Both the position numbers and the translations under genes were made by a program. A stretch of DNA of 64,000 bases, taken from Tipula vernalis. Its lineage: Eukaryota > Arthropoda > Insecta > Diptera > Tipulidae. Every line of letters starts with the position of its first letter. Positions within the stretch are counted from its first letter, which is position 1. The DNA lies in assembly GCA_958295665.1 (NCBI GenBank), contig OY282558.1, positions 186,226,015 to 186,290,014 of the forward strand. Direction: 5' to 3'. Shown in pieces: positions 14,201 through 27,500 of this stretch. Under the pieces are notes generated by a model. That model ran no database searches, had not been told where the DNA came from, and saw only the letters and a program-made list of their open reading frames with translations.

Positions 14201-15490
14201 TAATAAATCCTACACGAGATGCTAAACTTGTGTTAAAGTTAAAAAGCGGCGAAAATTAGAGGAAAGAACGATCATAATAAAATTAGGCCGCAGCCTAAAA
14301 AGGATCAAAATAATGAGAATAAAAAAACCTTTTTAAAAACAAGATTTTTCTTAAATATACTAAATCGAGGACAAAAGTGTTGCTTATGTGATTTGGGATG
14401 GATGGCTATTAATAAAGTTAAGTTAAAACACTGATTACCTAAATTAAAAACTTGTTGCGAGAAGTTCAAAGTATTTAATTTGACAGAATCTTTTAAGTAA
14501 GTTAATCAATTTAGCCACCCACATGCCATACAGTGTCAGCAAGTACCTACACACCTTGACTTAACATATCTAGCCACTCTTGTACCATTCAGTGCTCAGC
14601 ATACTCACCTTGACTTGGGTGGTATTAACAATTGTTGTACATCAGGAATGTACTGATCAAGCCTTTTAAGTTCATGGGCCTGAAATAAACAAACATTATA
14701 AGTTAAGTAAAAGCTCGTAAAAAATTTGTCTACTTCTCTCTATATAAAAATCATATTGCTCAATCGAAAAAATATAGATTTACAGTAAAAACTTTTTATA
14801 ACACGTCTACGAAACAAACACAACGCTACAACAACAGGAGTTTCTTTAATTAATCCGAACAATTTATTTGAGCCGAAACTTTTTTCTTTTGCCGAAAATT
14901 TGCTTTGTTTAGGTTGCATTGAACCGGTCGAGCGGTGACTGAAAAGCAGCTTCGGCGTTGGGATGCGAAGCGCCCATAGAGGTTATCTCCTAGTATTTAT
15001 TAGTTACAGGAAATGTTACAATAATGTATAGATCTAGGCAATTTTTAATGCCTTTGGATGGCTTGCAGTCCGACATTCTAAACCGACTTTTCCAATTTTT
15101 AAAGTTACAAAATGTTCATTAAAGAAAATACATTTTTATGTTTTGTCGGCCGAATTTCAACATGTCGGCCGGAAAATTTTGTAATTTTAACAAATTTTTT
15201 AAATATTGTGATGAACTTACATAAATTCGATATAATTTTTAAAAATTTCGTCGTTTTATATGAATATCACGTAGATAGATTTCGTACCACATACTCTCTA
15301 AATGATACAGCAACACCAACAACACGCCAACTGAATATGCTTATAACTAGCAAAGGGAATAACGCCGCTGTAAACGAAATTATGGAAGAAGCTCCAAATT
15401 TACTGATTCGTCTTCAGTCACAGCAATTGGAGCTAGTATATCCGTCCAATAAGCGGAAAAATTTATTTATTTATTTATTTTTTTTTTTTT

Positions 15491-15521
<31 letters not shown>

Positions 15522-18500
15522 TAGTATATATAAATAATTTAGTATTAAGAGGAAAAGCACACATGGAAACAAAGCAATCGAAACAAAAAAAGAAAAAAGA
15601 AGTTGCTTCCATTAGGCATAAAAACCTCTTAAATTTTTTCAAACAATTTCCACCTCGTGCTTACACATTCTATTTTGAGCAGTAGCTCATTTACAATAAA
15701 ATGTACAGCACCAGGTGAAATAATATAAAAATTAAAAATTAACAAAATAACATGGTTATTAAAAATAAATTAAAAAACTACGTATTGCCCATCAATCACG
15801 CCACTCCAAAAATTTTGACCTAAATAATTTTGCCGATCCTAATCTCTTAATTTCCAATGGAATTGAATTCCAAAGGGAAACTCCCCTAACACAAAATGAC
15901 GCGTTTAACGACCTACAACAATTTTTAGCCGGAATTAGGCGGAAGTTAGAGGAATGAAACCTACTAAACATTAATTTCCTATATAGATAACAAGGCTCCT
16001 TAGCTTTAAGAAGTTTAAAAATAAAAAGACAAACGCGAAATTCGTAAAAAAATAGATAAACTACATTCTAAAACAAGGCTAGAGTAGGCAGAAATATGAT
16101 CGAACTTCCTAATACCAAAAATAAACCTGGTACAAGCATTGAAACATCTTTGGAGAACATTCATATTTTCCTGAAGCATACTGAATAAAACTATGTCACC
16201 GTAAATAAAATGAGGAAGAAGATAAGACAAAAACAATTTTTTCCTAAACTGACTATCAGAAAATCCAACCACTTTATACAAACAACTAGCTATCTTAATC
16301 GGTATGTGACAAACACATGAGTAAAATTTATTGCCTCCACAATTCCAAGTGTTCTTTTTCACCAGATCTATCAACCACTTCAATGGCATTTTTCCATTCA
16401 TTGGAAAAACTTATACAATAACACTTGAAATTATACATTACCTAAGACCGATAGCAATTGCGTGGCTAGCGATTATGTCGTTTGTCACGGCCAAGACGAA
16501 TTTTGGTCACATGCAATAATAAAGTAAAGTGTTCAAGTGTGTTACAACTACAGATGTAAAGGCTTCTAAAGGGGATTTTCTAAATAGCTTAACTATTGTT
16601 ACTCGGAGGTAAGCAACCTTCTTTTCAAACCCAACTTATACCAATATTTCAAATTTAGTAGCCTTACCAGGTAACGCTCGATGAACAACTCATTCATTAT
16701 TAATTATGGGAATGAAACCATAGCAAAATATAGGTGCACACTATTATACTAATTAAAGGTGACATTGACTGGTGGTATACTTAAAAACAAATTAATTTCA
16801 TAAAATTATTCCTAAATATAATAATTTTTGTTTTAACAATCTCTCGTAGTTTATTTCCAAATTCACCATACCGTTAGAAATTTTATATAACAAAGGAATA
16901 GAAAAATTGAAACGGAGAGGTGGAAATAGGGAAATTAATTTTAGATATTACTTTGTAACTATTTACATAACAAGAATTCTACAATTATTTTGGCCGTAAT
17001 TTTATGTAAATAAATTAAAGAAACAATTTCCCAAAATTGAAGATGGTGAAAAAGTGTATTGTATACAGGGTGAGTTTTTAGGAGAAAATTATTTCCAATA
17101 GTTGAGTGTCGGTTTTAGAGATATGAGGAAAAAGTATATTATAAATAATATGAAGTGTTCTTTGATTTTTAATTAATTACCTAATTTAATTAATTAATTA
17201 TTTATCTTAATATTCATTCAAGACCACCACTAGATAGATAGCCCCCTCGACACTTACCAATTTTTATTAGAACTAATTTTCTCTTATCTTCAACAAAAAA
17301 AAAAAACTCACCCTGTATTTCAAATGGGTGTAATCCATTTTATTTTTCGTATTATGTTAAGCAATTGAATTTGTTATGTATAGGGTTTTGCCCTATTTAA
17401 CTATGCAACATTAAAATGTATAAATTATTTGGCGGCACCATCTAACATTTGGATAAAATATAAATTTGTCAAAATACATAAAAATTATATACTCGTGTCT
17501 CGTGTGTATTATAGCATGTACAACCAAAATATCCCTCGCCATAAAGAATAATATAACTTTTTTTAATTACAAATAAAAATGAATACTACAATTACGTTGT
17601 AATTATTATTTACCTAGTTAATGACAATCAGGATTATTTTGAAATTTTTTGAATGTTAGGCCGCTATAAAGTTATAATTAGATATAACGAACTTTAATTA
17701 ATGTAACACATATTAGATATTATGCTATACCACAAACAAAGTACTTATGCTGAATTTAGTTAATGGGTCAATAAACTATCCCTAAATAGAAATACCCCAA
17801 CAAATTGCCATGTTTTAAACTTTTAAAAAGTGCCATAATACTCTTACTCCATTGTATTAAAATAAAAACATAATGAAAAAAAAAAAAAAAACATCAAAAA
17901 ATTGCCTAAGTCTAGTCAAAGTGTCTAGGCACGCAATGTTTCGATAAAAAAAAAAAATTGTAAAATAAACTGAACTTTTTATTAATTTATGATTTTTTTA
18001 TATTCCAGCTTTTGTTTTGTTATATACTCTTTGTACATATTTTATTTTCTTTTGATGTACGGGGTTTGAGAAAATTATATTTAGTGTGGCGCCTAAGTAT
18101 AATTTTTATTTATTATTTACTCGTTATTTACTCGTGGAAAGCTTTTAAAACATATTTATAAATTGTATTAGTTTATCGATTTAAGATTATGATTCATTAC
18201 GGTCATAATTTATCTAATTCAATACAATAATTGGATCGAAACCCGCTTCTGAGTTAAAACGTAATTCGAGTAAAACAATGTCCATTAATTTAATTATTTT
18301 TTAAAACATATATAAAATTATAGGAAAGGTAAATATTTTGTAAGTCGATTAAAATCGACGTAAAAAAAATACCTTTTGGGAATTTTTTTTTTACCAAAAT
18401 TATGATGTTTAATATAATTACATTTTTTATGATTAGATTTTTAATACGTGAGGTAATAATTATTTAACATTAAAAAAACTAATCTTGTTTCGTAATTTGA

Positions 18501-21500
18501 ATTTGGCATATCAAATAGGCAAAATGTTAATTAAATAAAATATTCAGTCCGATATACTCGTACGTATTAACAGATTTGCATGTTGATGGACAATGATTGA
18601 ACATTTCATTCTGTTTGTCGAGTAATTTCAAAAGCTTAAGATTATATCTATACGTCTTTAAAACTCTCAATTTTAATGAAATTTATCAGAATTTATTAAA
18701 ATGTGCAATAAAATATTTAGAAGCGGTTAGGAGAAGATTTATTCAAGAACAAAAATATTATGAGTACATATAATCAAAGCAACCTTGATTAAATCCATAG
18801 TCTAAAAAACGAGGTTTTTATAAGGGAATTAGAAACGAGGAAAAAACCAAACTTTTTATAGTAAAATATACAAAACATTTATGAAATTCCTTTTTTTTCC
18901 TAAGACAAATTTTTAAATAAAAACGTTACAAATTCTTAATTATGATTTCTGAAATACTTTCATAAATATTTGAACTTCAACACATATGAATGTCGTTCAA
19001 GTAAATCGTTTTCATTTTCTTGTAATAATTGATTAATTTAAACCAAAATATAAAAACAAATTCATAACAACAGCATTCTGGTCATATTGAAATAAAAGCT
19101 TACTACAATTCGCTTGGTCAATAAGTCAATACACATTACATAGATGGCAGTGATGGCAGTGAAAATTTGATAAAATCGTATACCAAAAATTACCACCTGG
19201 CGAAATTTCAAGTTCAAAAATTGTAGGAAAAGCAAAACAAAGTCACAAAATGTTAATAAGAACGTGTGATAACTTTGTGATTAAATATTTTTTTTTGTAG
19301 TTTTTTTGTGTAAACATCTTATACATCTGACGTACACTAGTAAAACTAAAGATAAATTTAGCAAGTATTATTTTAACTCGTCAGAGCCAACTTTGATGTA
19401 TTTTTCAAAATGAAAATTAGAAAAATATATTTTAGAAATAATTTAATTTTAATATTTCTGCAACTAATCTTTACTTAATACCAATATAACCTTCTTGTAA
19501 ATTGTTGTTAAAGTTATGTAGAAAGCTTTTTTATAAACATTTTATAATATTTTTACTTTTTTCATTGAAAAATTTTCAGCTAAAAAACACCATTTTTACT
19601 GGATTTCTATGGAAATCAGTGAAAAGTTGTTCCACTAAAAAAGCTTCTAAAAATACGTCATCATGATTATGGCTCTATACTCTAGAAGGCTCTGGTATAA
19701 TTCAGAAATTGTTCTTTAATGAAAAATCATAATTTAACCGAAAGTTTTAAAAATGTTACAAAAAATTTGATAAAAGTTCGGTATAGATTAAAACTTACAA
19801 GTTTAATTAACTATAGTGTTGTTCCAACCATTGAATTTTCTCACGGCTTATTTGTATTTTTCCAAATATGTTTGAAACATTTCTGTGGTAATCAGTTAGG
19901 CTTACACAATAAAACACTAAAGTTTAAAAACAAACAAAATAATTCAAAATCAAATTGTGTGTAAATGTTTCAATGTATGATGAGCTTTCATACTATTCAA
20001 TATAAAAAAAAAAAAATTAAATTATGTAATTATTTTTAAAAAAGTAACCGTGCAAATGTAAGCCCGATTTTAGAAGAAATTGTGTAATTAGTAAAATTTT
20101 AGCCATTAATCTGATGTTTAATAGATCATTGTCACAATTGTAACATCCAGTTTGAATTGTGAGACTAAGTTTGTAATACATTTAAAATATTTTTGTTTGT
20201 GGTGTTTGTTTCAAAATTGGGTCGATCGACTCCGGAAACGATAAACGAATTATACTAAAATATTCAAATTCCTTCGTCACTAAGTTAATTTAATTTTACC
20301 AATTTTGTATTTTTAATCTGAATTAGAAGATAATAGAGATTATACTAGTTAATTAGTTCAAATTAAATTAAAATTGGTAAAATAAAGTAAATAATCAAAA
20401 TAAATATAAGCCGAGTCTGTGCAATTCGTCGAAATTATAAATAAATTTTCTCTAAAAATTAAAGAAAATATATAATAATAAATTATTTTGTCGACCAGAT
20501 CTTTTCAGTTTCCTTTGGTGCGATCGCCTTATAACCATTTTAATTTTATTTTCATATCCAGCTAACGAGATCTTATTTAGCGTACCAAAATCTACGATTA
20601 CAAAAACATTAGAAATTTAAGAATCTGCAGATCATTTAGTTATGAAATTCTTAGATTGTGCATAATGAGAACTTATGAGACTGAGAACTTGTTAATACAA
20701 AAAGATTTCTTTTAATTTTTTGATGCTTACTATATGGTTCTCCGTAGATTTTGGAACACTAAATACGATCCCATTATCAAATTTGACCTATCTCTTTTTA
20801 GTCTTGAGTTATTTCAAGTGCAAAAGTGCCAAAAATACATTTTTTGACACATTTAGGTTAGAATATCTCAAAAACTCGACGTGATAGGGTAATTCCGTGG
20901 CTAGATTCCGATTCACTACAAAAAATTACTTCGGATACGACCGTTCAATAACAGGGTCTGCGTAATTTATTTAAATGTGAATGATACAGGGCAATTCATC
21001 ATATCGAACAACTGGGGGAAGCATTTCACTTCATTCTTATCAAATTTCGAACTGTACCAAAAACTGTTAGGTAGTCCAATTGCGGTTTTTCGCCAATCCA
21101 CGATTCATATGGTGTTGTCTCTGGATGTCCTGTACTACATACAAATCGTCAGTTTAGTTATTTTTTGGGCTATGTTAATAAATGTTTGTTTTGAGATAAT
21201 GCATTTTTAAACTTTAAGTAAATTTTTTTGCGTTCGTTTTAACTTTTCATAAAATAAGAAGTATTTACTTTAATTCCAAATTTTGAAAATTTTTGTACGA
21301 CCGTTAAATTTTTGTTTTTCAAATAAGACCCCAAAATAGAGTTTTTTGCCGATAGAACAAAAAAGAACTAAGGCGACGAAATGTAGACCGCTGTTGGTAC
21401 CGGTTCTGATCGCTCCTGTTCCATCGATTGTTTAATCGTCCGATTATCTCGTTCGATGAAACCATTCTGTTCAAGCATTCATAAACAATGAGCTTTTTCC

Positions 21501-24500
21501 ATAACATTTTCTTTACATCCGCTTTGATGAATTCCGTTCCGTTGTCACATCGTGCATATACTGACGTGGCCTGCAGTAGCATTCTACGACAAACACAGAA
21601 AATTCTTCAAATTTTGAAAAACATTAGATTTGTGCTTCATGAAATAGACCTAGTTGAAGCTCTGCATTCGCAATTGAGTTCTTGCATCTGATTTCAACAA
21701 ATGCTCTCGTTTCACCAAAGCAATTCGTTATTTCGCAGTGATCCCTCTGAATTTTTGAAATCAGTCGGAAAAATAGTCGTCTTTACACCACGCTCCTAAC
21801 TGATCAGGCCTTAAACTCAAATTTACAGATGTTCATCGTTTATAATCGTTAGTCGCTACGTAGTGGTCAGCTTCAATACCCTTTAAGTCACTCAACCATT
21901 TGTGTTTTGATGTCATGTGGTTCGATGCGCCCGAGTCGACAGTCATACCGCCATTGAGAGACAGCTGATGATACGAATCATTTTTATATTCTCAATGTCC
22001 TTTTCACCATTGCTTTCAATTCCAGCCACCGGTAAAGATCATTCACATCGATTCAAATGTCGCTACCGATTTCCTCTCGTTCATTTTCAGTGAGAAATAT
22101 TTCTTGTAGAAAGTCATGATTAGAAAATTGGTTGATGTTGAACAACTAAAAATGAGATTTTCCTGATCTTCATTCACTTAAGTTGGTATCAATGTTTCAC
22201 CGTCGATCACGTTCAGCAAACCTTGTGTACGTAATACTTGCCTTCACTTCAAAATTTCATACCTTGAAATTCATCCCATTCAAATGATAATATTGAAATT
22301 CTTTGTTATGACAAAGCGGTCAAATACTCTGAGGTTAAAGGAACTTCGTACGGAAATAAAACGACCCGATAAACATAAAAATGAGACATTTTCATAAAAT
22401 TACTGATTCTGTTCCATTTAAAAAAAAACGGTAAGACAGTGAACTAATTAGTCGATTTGCTTGGTTGGAGTTATGAGAAAAGGGCGACATCCATGTTTAA
22501 CTAGTTTTCATCTAAAATGTCCTTATGCACAAGTTATCGAACTGATGTGAAGCAATAGGTTTCACATTTTATCCAGATTTTCCGAAAACGATGGTTGTTA
22601 ATACCACACCACAGTTTTAAGAGAATTTGACACGTTCTAAAAATAATACGAGATAGTCCGATGCTCTGCAGTGAAGCGCCAAATCAGTAGTATTCTGTAA
22701 ATTGTGTCTATATGTGGTCTTTGTACGAAATGGGATTTTAGTAGAACTCTCGACGATCGATTTCTCAAATTATCTCGAAAATTAAATATCGAAATATAAA
22801 AATCTTGAATTTCAATATACCAAAAGCTTAGTCAAGTTTAATAATAGAACAAACAATTTTCTACTTTTGTTATAATTCGCATACTAAAATATAGAGCTGA
22901 ATAGCCCAGACATGCTTAGCAACCTCCTTACGCAAGGATGACAATTTGTACAATGGTAATGGCATTTTGTAAATGGGTCGACGCCCTTTCCTGTACCAAA
23001 GAATTCTTACCAAAAATTTGTTTAAATTTCGAGATTCTCGCAAAGGCTAAAATTAGTTGCTTTAAAATATAACTTAGAACCGTCTTGAACGACGGTAATC
23101 CTGTTCTTAAAGGTGGCTTTTGTGAGTGGCTTTTTCCGGATATACAGAGGGTACACTTTTGCCAATCCAATCGTTTGGATGGATTATTATATTTTGTACT
23201 ATTTCTGGAATTGGATAACAGACGATTCAAGCTACATATGTTACAAAAGCTTGCGGTTCTGACTGGTGTTGACTACAGCTGGGGGCCTATTCCCGAACAC
23301 ATAATTGTCCATTGACAATTATGCCAATTTGACAAAAATGCTACACAATTTTACGTGAAAATGGTATTCTCGTACACAAGTGTAAATTTTATTTCTTAAT
23401 TGTAGTAGATTAAAATATAATTTGTAGTAGATTCCTTTAAAACTGTCAAATTTAAAACCAAAGTTTGGTTATGAGTATACCACAAACGAAATAGCGATAT
23501 AAATGCATTGTTGTGATTTCGACAGTAACTATATACATATATTGTTACTGCCGGATTTACAATATTGTGTAACATTATACACCACTTTGGTGTTACAGAA
23601 TATGAAATTCACAATATTGTCAAATTTCACAATATTGTGACAGCATTTATGTGTTCGGGAATAGGGCCCCTGCATTTAAAACAATTTTTTTAGATGGATG
23701 ATACGTTATTTTGTCACAAATTAATTAATTTTTATCCTCCATTATGGTATTTGTCAAAAAAAAAGCTTTTCTGTCAACAAATTAAAAAAATTGATTAGAA
23801 ACAATAAAAGTGCACAAATTACACTAGATTTGTTTTCGGCGTTAGTTTACTTACTGGGTATGTCGAGAAAATCAGTCAAAAGGTATATTTTTTGAAAATT
23901 TTGAAATGTAGGATTGTGAATCTATAGTTTTTAGGAGGTGCAAGCCTAATTTTCCCGGAAAATTTTCACTTTTTTCAATTTTTTTTTCCAATATTGAGAA
24001 AATTTTAAATGTAATTTTAATTTGTTGTAAACCTTAGAAGATGGGTTGCCATTCTTCCTATTTCAAATTTTATTTATAATTTTAAACTAAAAAAAATTGA
24101 AAGATTTTCCTGGGAGAATTGCAAAATTTTGGCAAAGTTCCTTCCTAACTGGCCATATTCCAGAAATTTATCCAAAAATCATCACCAGAGCTATATCCAA
24201 TCCTCAAATTCATCAAGGAAACGACCTCGGATCAGAAACGGCCAAGTTCCTTCCTAATTGGCCATATTCCAGAACTTTCTAAAAATCATTTTAGAATCCC
24301 ATTGCCACCGTACATGCTGAATTTCATCAACATCGGACACGAAGTGGCTAAGTTCCTTCCTAATTAGCCATATAACAGAACTTCCTCTAAAAATCATTTA
24401 AGAATCCTATTTCCATTGAAAATGCTGAATTTCATCAAAATCGGATACGAAATGGCCAAGTTCCTTCCTAATTGGCGCCTTATTCCAGAACTTTATCTAA

Positions 24501-27500
24501 AAATCATTTTAGAATCCCATTTCCATTGATTGAAAATGCTGAATTTCATCAAAATCGGAAAAGAAATCGAAAATCCAAGAAAATTTTTCAAAAAAAAAAA
24601 AATCACAAATCCTCAGTTCAAGGGACACCCCACTACAACGGACAACTCTTTTGGTCCCGTCGACGTCCGTTGCAGTGAGGTTTCGTATTCTGGTCAAATA
24701 AAATTTTATTATGTTACGCTATTTTCAATTTTATTTTGATGTAAAATAAAAGTCAAAAATTAGATGCTTTTTTGAAATTTTATTGATCCAAATATATGTA
24801 ATTAAAAGTGTCAGGAAGTTTAAAAGTGTCATAAATTACATTAAAATCATAAATTTATTTGTCTTTTAAATTATTGAATTTTAATAACGAACTATTATAT
24901 CGAATTATGTTGCTGCACGGTATAACAGAACGCAAAGCAAAAGACGAGCCAGGTTAAAAATGCTTGGCACATTATACACATTAATTTATATTTCTCAGAA
25001 TTGAATATCGAGCCAACTTTTGCACGCTCTTCGCGATGCAAGTGACCCTTATCAACTTCCATTATTCCGATTTAAAAAGTTATTTAGGTTAAACAAACAA
25101 ACCGTACAGTATCTAATAATAAAACTTGAACCAATGTCCCGACGAACAAGGGTATCATTTGGAATAAAATTACTTTGTGCTCTCCATTTGGTCATGGATC
25201 TTACCAGATTACAACTGGAAGTTGTCACATCAAGGTCGGTCAAGGCGAAATTAGAGAATAATTTTCTAGTAAATTTAGAATGCCAGCTGTTCTTGGTGCG
25301 ATAGATGGTTGCCAAATTGCCATTGTTGCCCCACCCAAGGATGATGATTATTATCAGGGAAATTTGTTCAGAAATCTGAAAGGGTACCATGGTCTGAATA
25401 TTTTAGTATGTTGCGATTCGAATATGCGAATTAACGGTACATCACTCAGCTATTTGAAGGACGTCCCAAATCAGAAAATATTTTGTCGATAATTTTTCAA
25501 CAATTGCAAATCAAAGCAATGTTCTAATAGGTGATTCTGGGTTTCCATTAGAACCTTGGTTGCTTGTTCCATACCACAATCCGGATAATGGAACTAAAGA
25601 ATTTAATTATAAGAAGAGGCTTATTAGGGCGAGAAACATAATTGAAAAATATTTTGGAGTTGTAAAATCTCAATTCCGATGCCTACTCCGCCATATAATG
25701 TTGCATTATCGTCCAACCATAGCGTGCAAGATTATTTATGCTATATTTGTATTTTATAACTTGTGTTTAGACAATGGAATGAAAGATGATGAAAGTTTGG
25801 AGGATACCGATTTGGCCGAAGATGATGAATTAAATATTGATCAAGAATCAATAAATGGCCAGGTTAATATTTTGGAATAAATAAATGTATAATTCATATT
25901 TAATTGTATAAATAAAGTATAAAAAAATATATCACGAGTTCAGACTAATTCAGTTACCTACCTATTAAATCAAATTGATTAAACAAACCTACACTCCAAT
26001 TATCACAGTCGTATCCTTTATCATGCCAAATAATAGTCAATCTTCTATAAATCCTAGACGGCTCTTAATTATTTAAACTTATTGCCTCAGCGATATTGCT
26101 TATTGTGAAAGTAATTTGTTACCTACCCATTGTGTTTCGATATGGTTCGCCTCCAGCTTCAAACGCTTTTCTTCCAGCTCCAAATACCGTTGTTCGAAGT
26201 TATCTGTAAATCGTATGTTCAAATTCCAAAAAAGAGGACAAAATGGCAACCTTATTTAAATGATTTACTTACCATTTTGAAAGATGTTGTAGTTGGTTCA
26301 GGAGTCGGTTGAGAGCGATGATGGCCAGTTGTACTTGTCGAAGTACCAACAAATCCAGCTTCAATACTCAGTACCCCATCAAAAGCAACAGCTTCCCAAG
26401 CGTTAAGTGACCACCTCCCGAGATCATTGATCAACCCGAAAGATGGATAGCTTAAAGACGTTACCACTGCAATGAGTTATGGCCGGTATAATGTATGCTG
26501 AACATTTTTTGTTTCTCATGGTAGGCAAATGCAAAAATTCATGTTACGCTTAAATGCTTGATCTTTGTTTAGAATCAACCACATCCAATCTCCAAGTCAT
26601 CCTGCAATCTTTTAACTTTTAATTAAAAGATAATTTAACTTCAAACTACGAATATTCTCTGATAGGAAATCCAATATCGGGAAAACTCTTGAATTTAAAA
26701 TACTGGAATTTAAACATTCTAAGGATGGATGTAACAATGTTTAATAAAATATGACTATTTTTAAGGGAGGGACAACCTTCGCTTGTTGTAAAATGGTTGA
26801 ATTGTAATAGCGTCAAACTAAACAATTCAAGCCTTATATTCCTAACAATTTCACATCAAATGGAATAACGCGAAAAACATTCGGATTTTGGTCTCAAAAT
26901 GAGCATTAATCGTCATACTATGTGTTGTGGTACATTTTTTCATGCTGAACAAATATTACTCTGTCAAGAGGTATCTTAGTCATTAAAGAAATGTTGATAT
27001 ATTTCAAATATTAGACTCATTCTGAAAGATCTGTTACTACTTTACTTCATAATATCTAGAGTAGGGTGGCCCTTATTTTCGAAAGTTCCAATATATAACG
27101 GGACACCCCCTAGATACCATATGTGAGGTTTTGCTAAAAACTTAAACAGAAAAAATATTGGGTCAATCGAAGATGGTTTAGAGGTCGCGACTTTAGAGCG
27201 AAGTTCAATAAAAACGGTTCACAAATAGCAACTTTATGGCCAAATTTCAAAATACAAAAACTAGACATCCATCTTGTTACTATTTTTTTTATATTATAAA
27301 CGCATAATGTTTCTTCTATACAACGATATTATGATTTAATTTTTATAATGAAAATAATCAATCTAGGATGATCTTCTACCCATTAAGGATGTTTTGGTAT
27401 GGGTTGGAAACGTCTGTATGTAGTCCTTTACGACTTGTAGTAAATACTGCATTTCATCTTCATTTTTTTGTTAATTTCTTATTATAATCTTGTATTAACT

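Larger units (their letters stand above)
24980..26470 (+). mobile_element. PIF/Harbinger DNA transposon, degraded
   Basis: A plus-strand transposase pseudogene (25020..25880) is followed by minus-strand accessory-ORF exons (26127..26467), the usual convergent two-gene plan of Harbinger elements, in which a DDE transposase is paired with a Myb/SANT-like DNA-binding protein. Terminal repeats were not identified, so the limits are approximate. Confidence 0.7.

Noticed and set aside
14920..14990. GC-richer stretch as a tRNA or SINE promoter
   Set aside because: No A-box and B-box pair or cloverleaf could be formed by eye.
22928..23315. overlapping ORFs of 100 and 76 codons
   Set aside because: No homology recognised, opposite strands equally open, and adjacent to a MITE; treated as chance.
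24131..24563. CRISPR-like repeat array
   Set aside because: Units are about 110 bp, diverged and without unique spacers, and the genome is eukaryotic; it is a satellite.
24620..24690. pogo/Tigger terminal repeat
   Set aside because: CTACAACGGAC and GTCCGTTGCAG form a short stem resembling such ends, but no second terminus or transposase was found.
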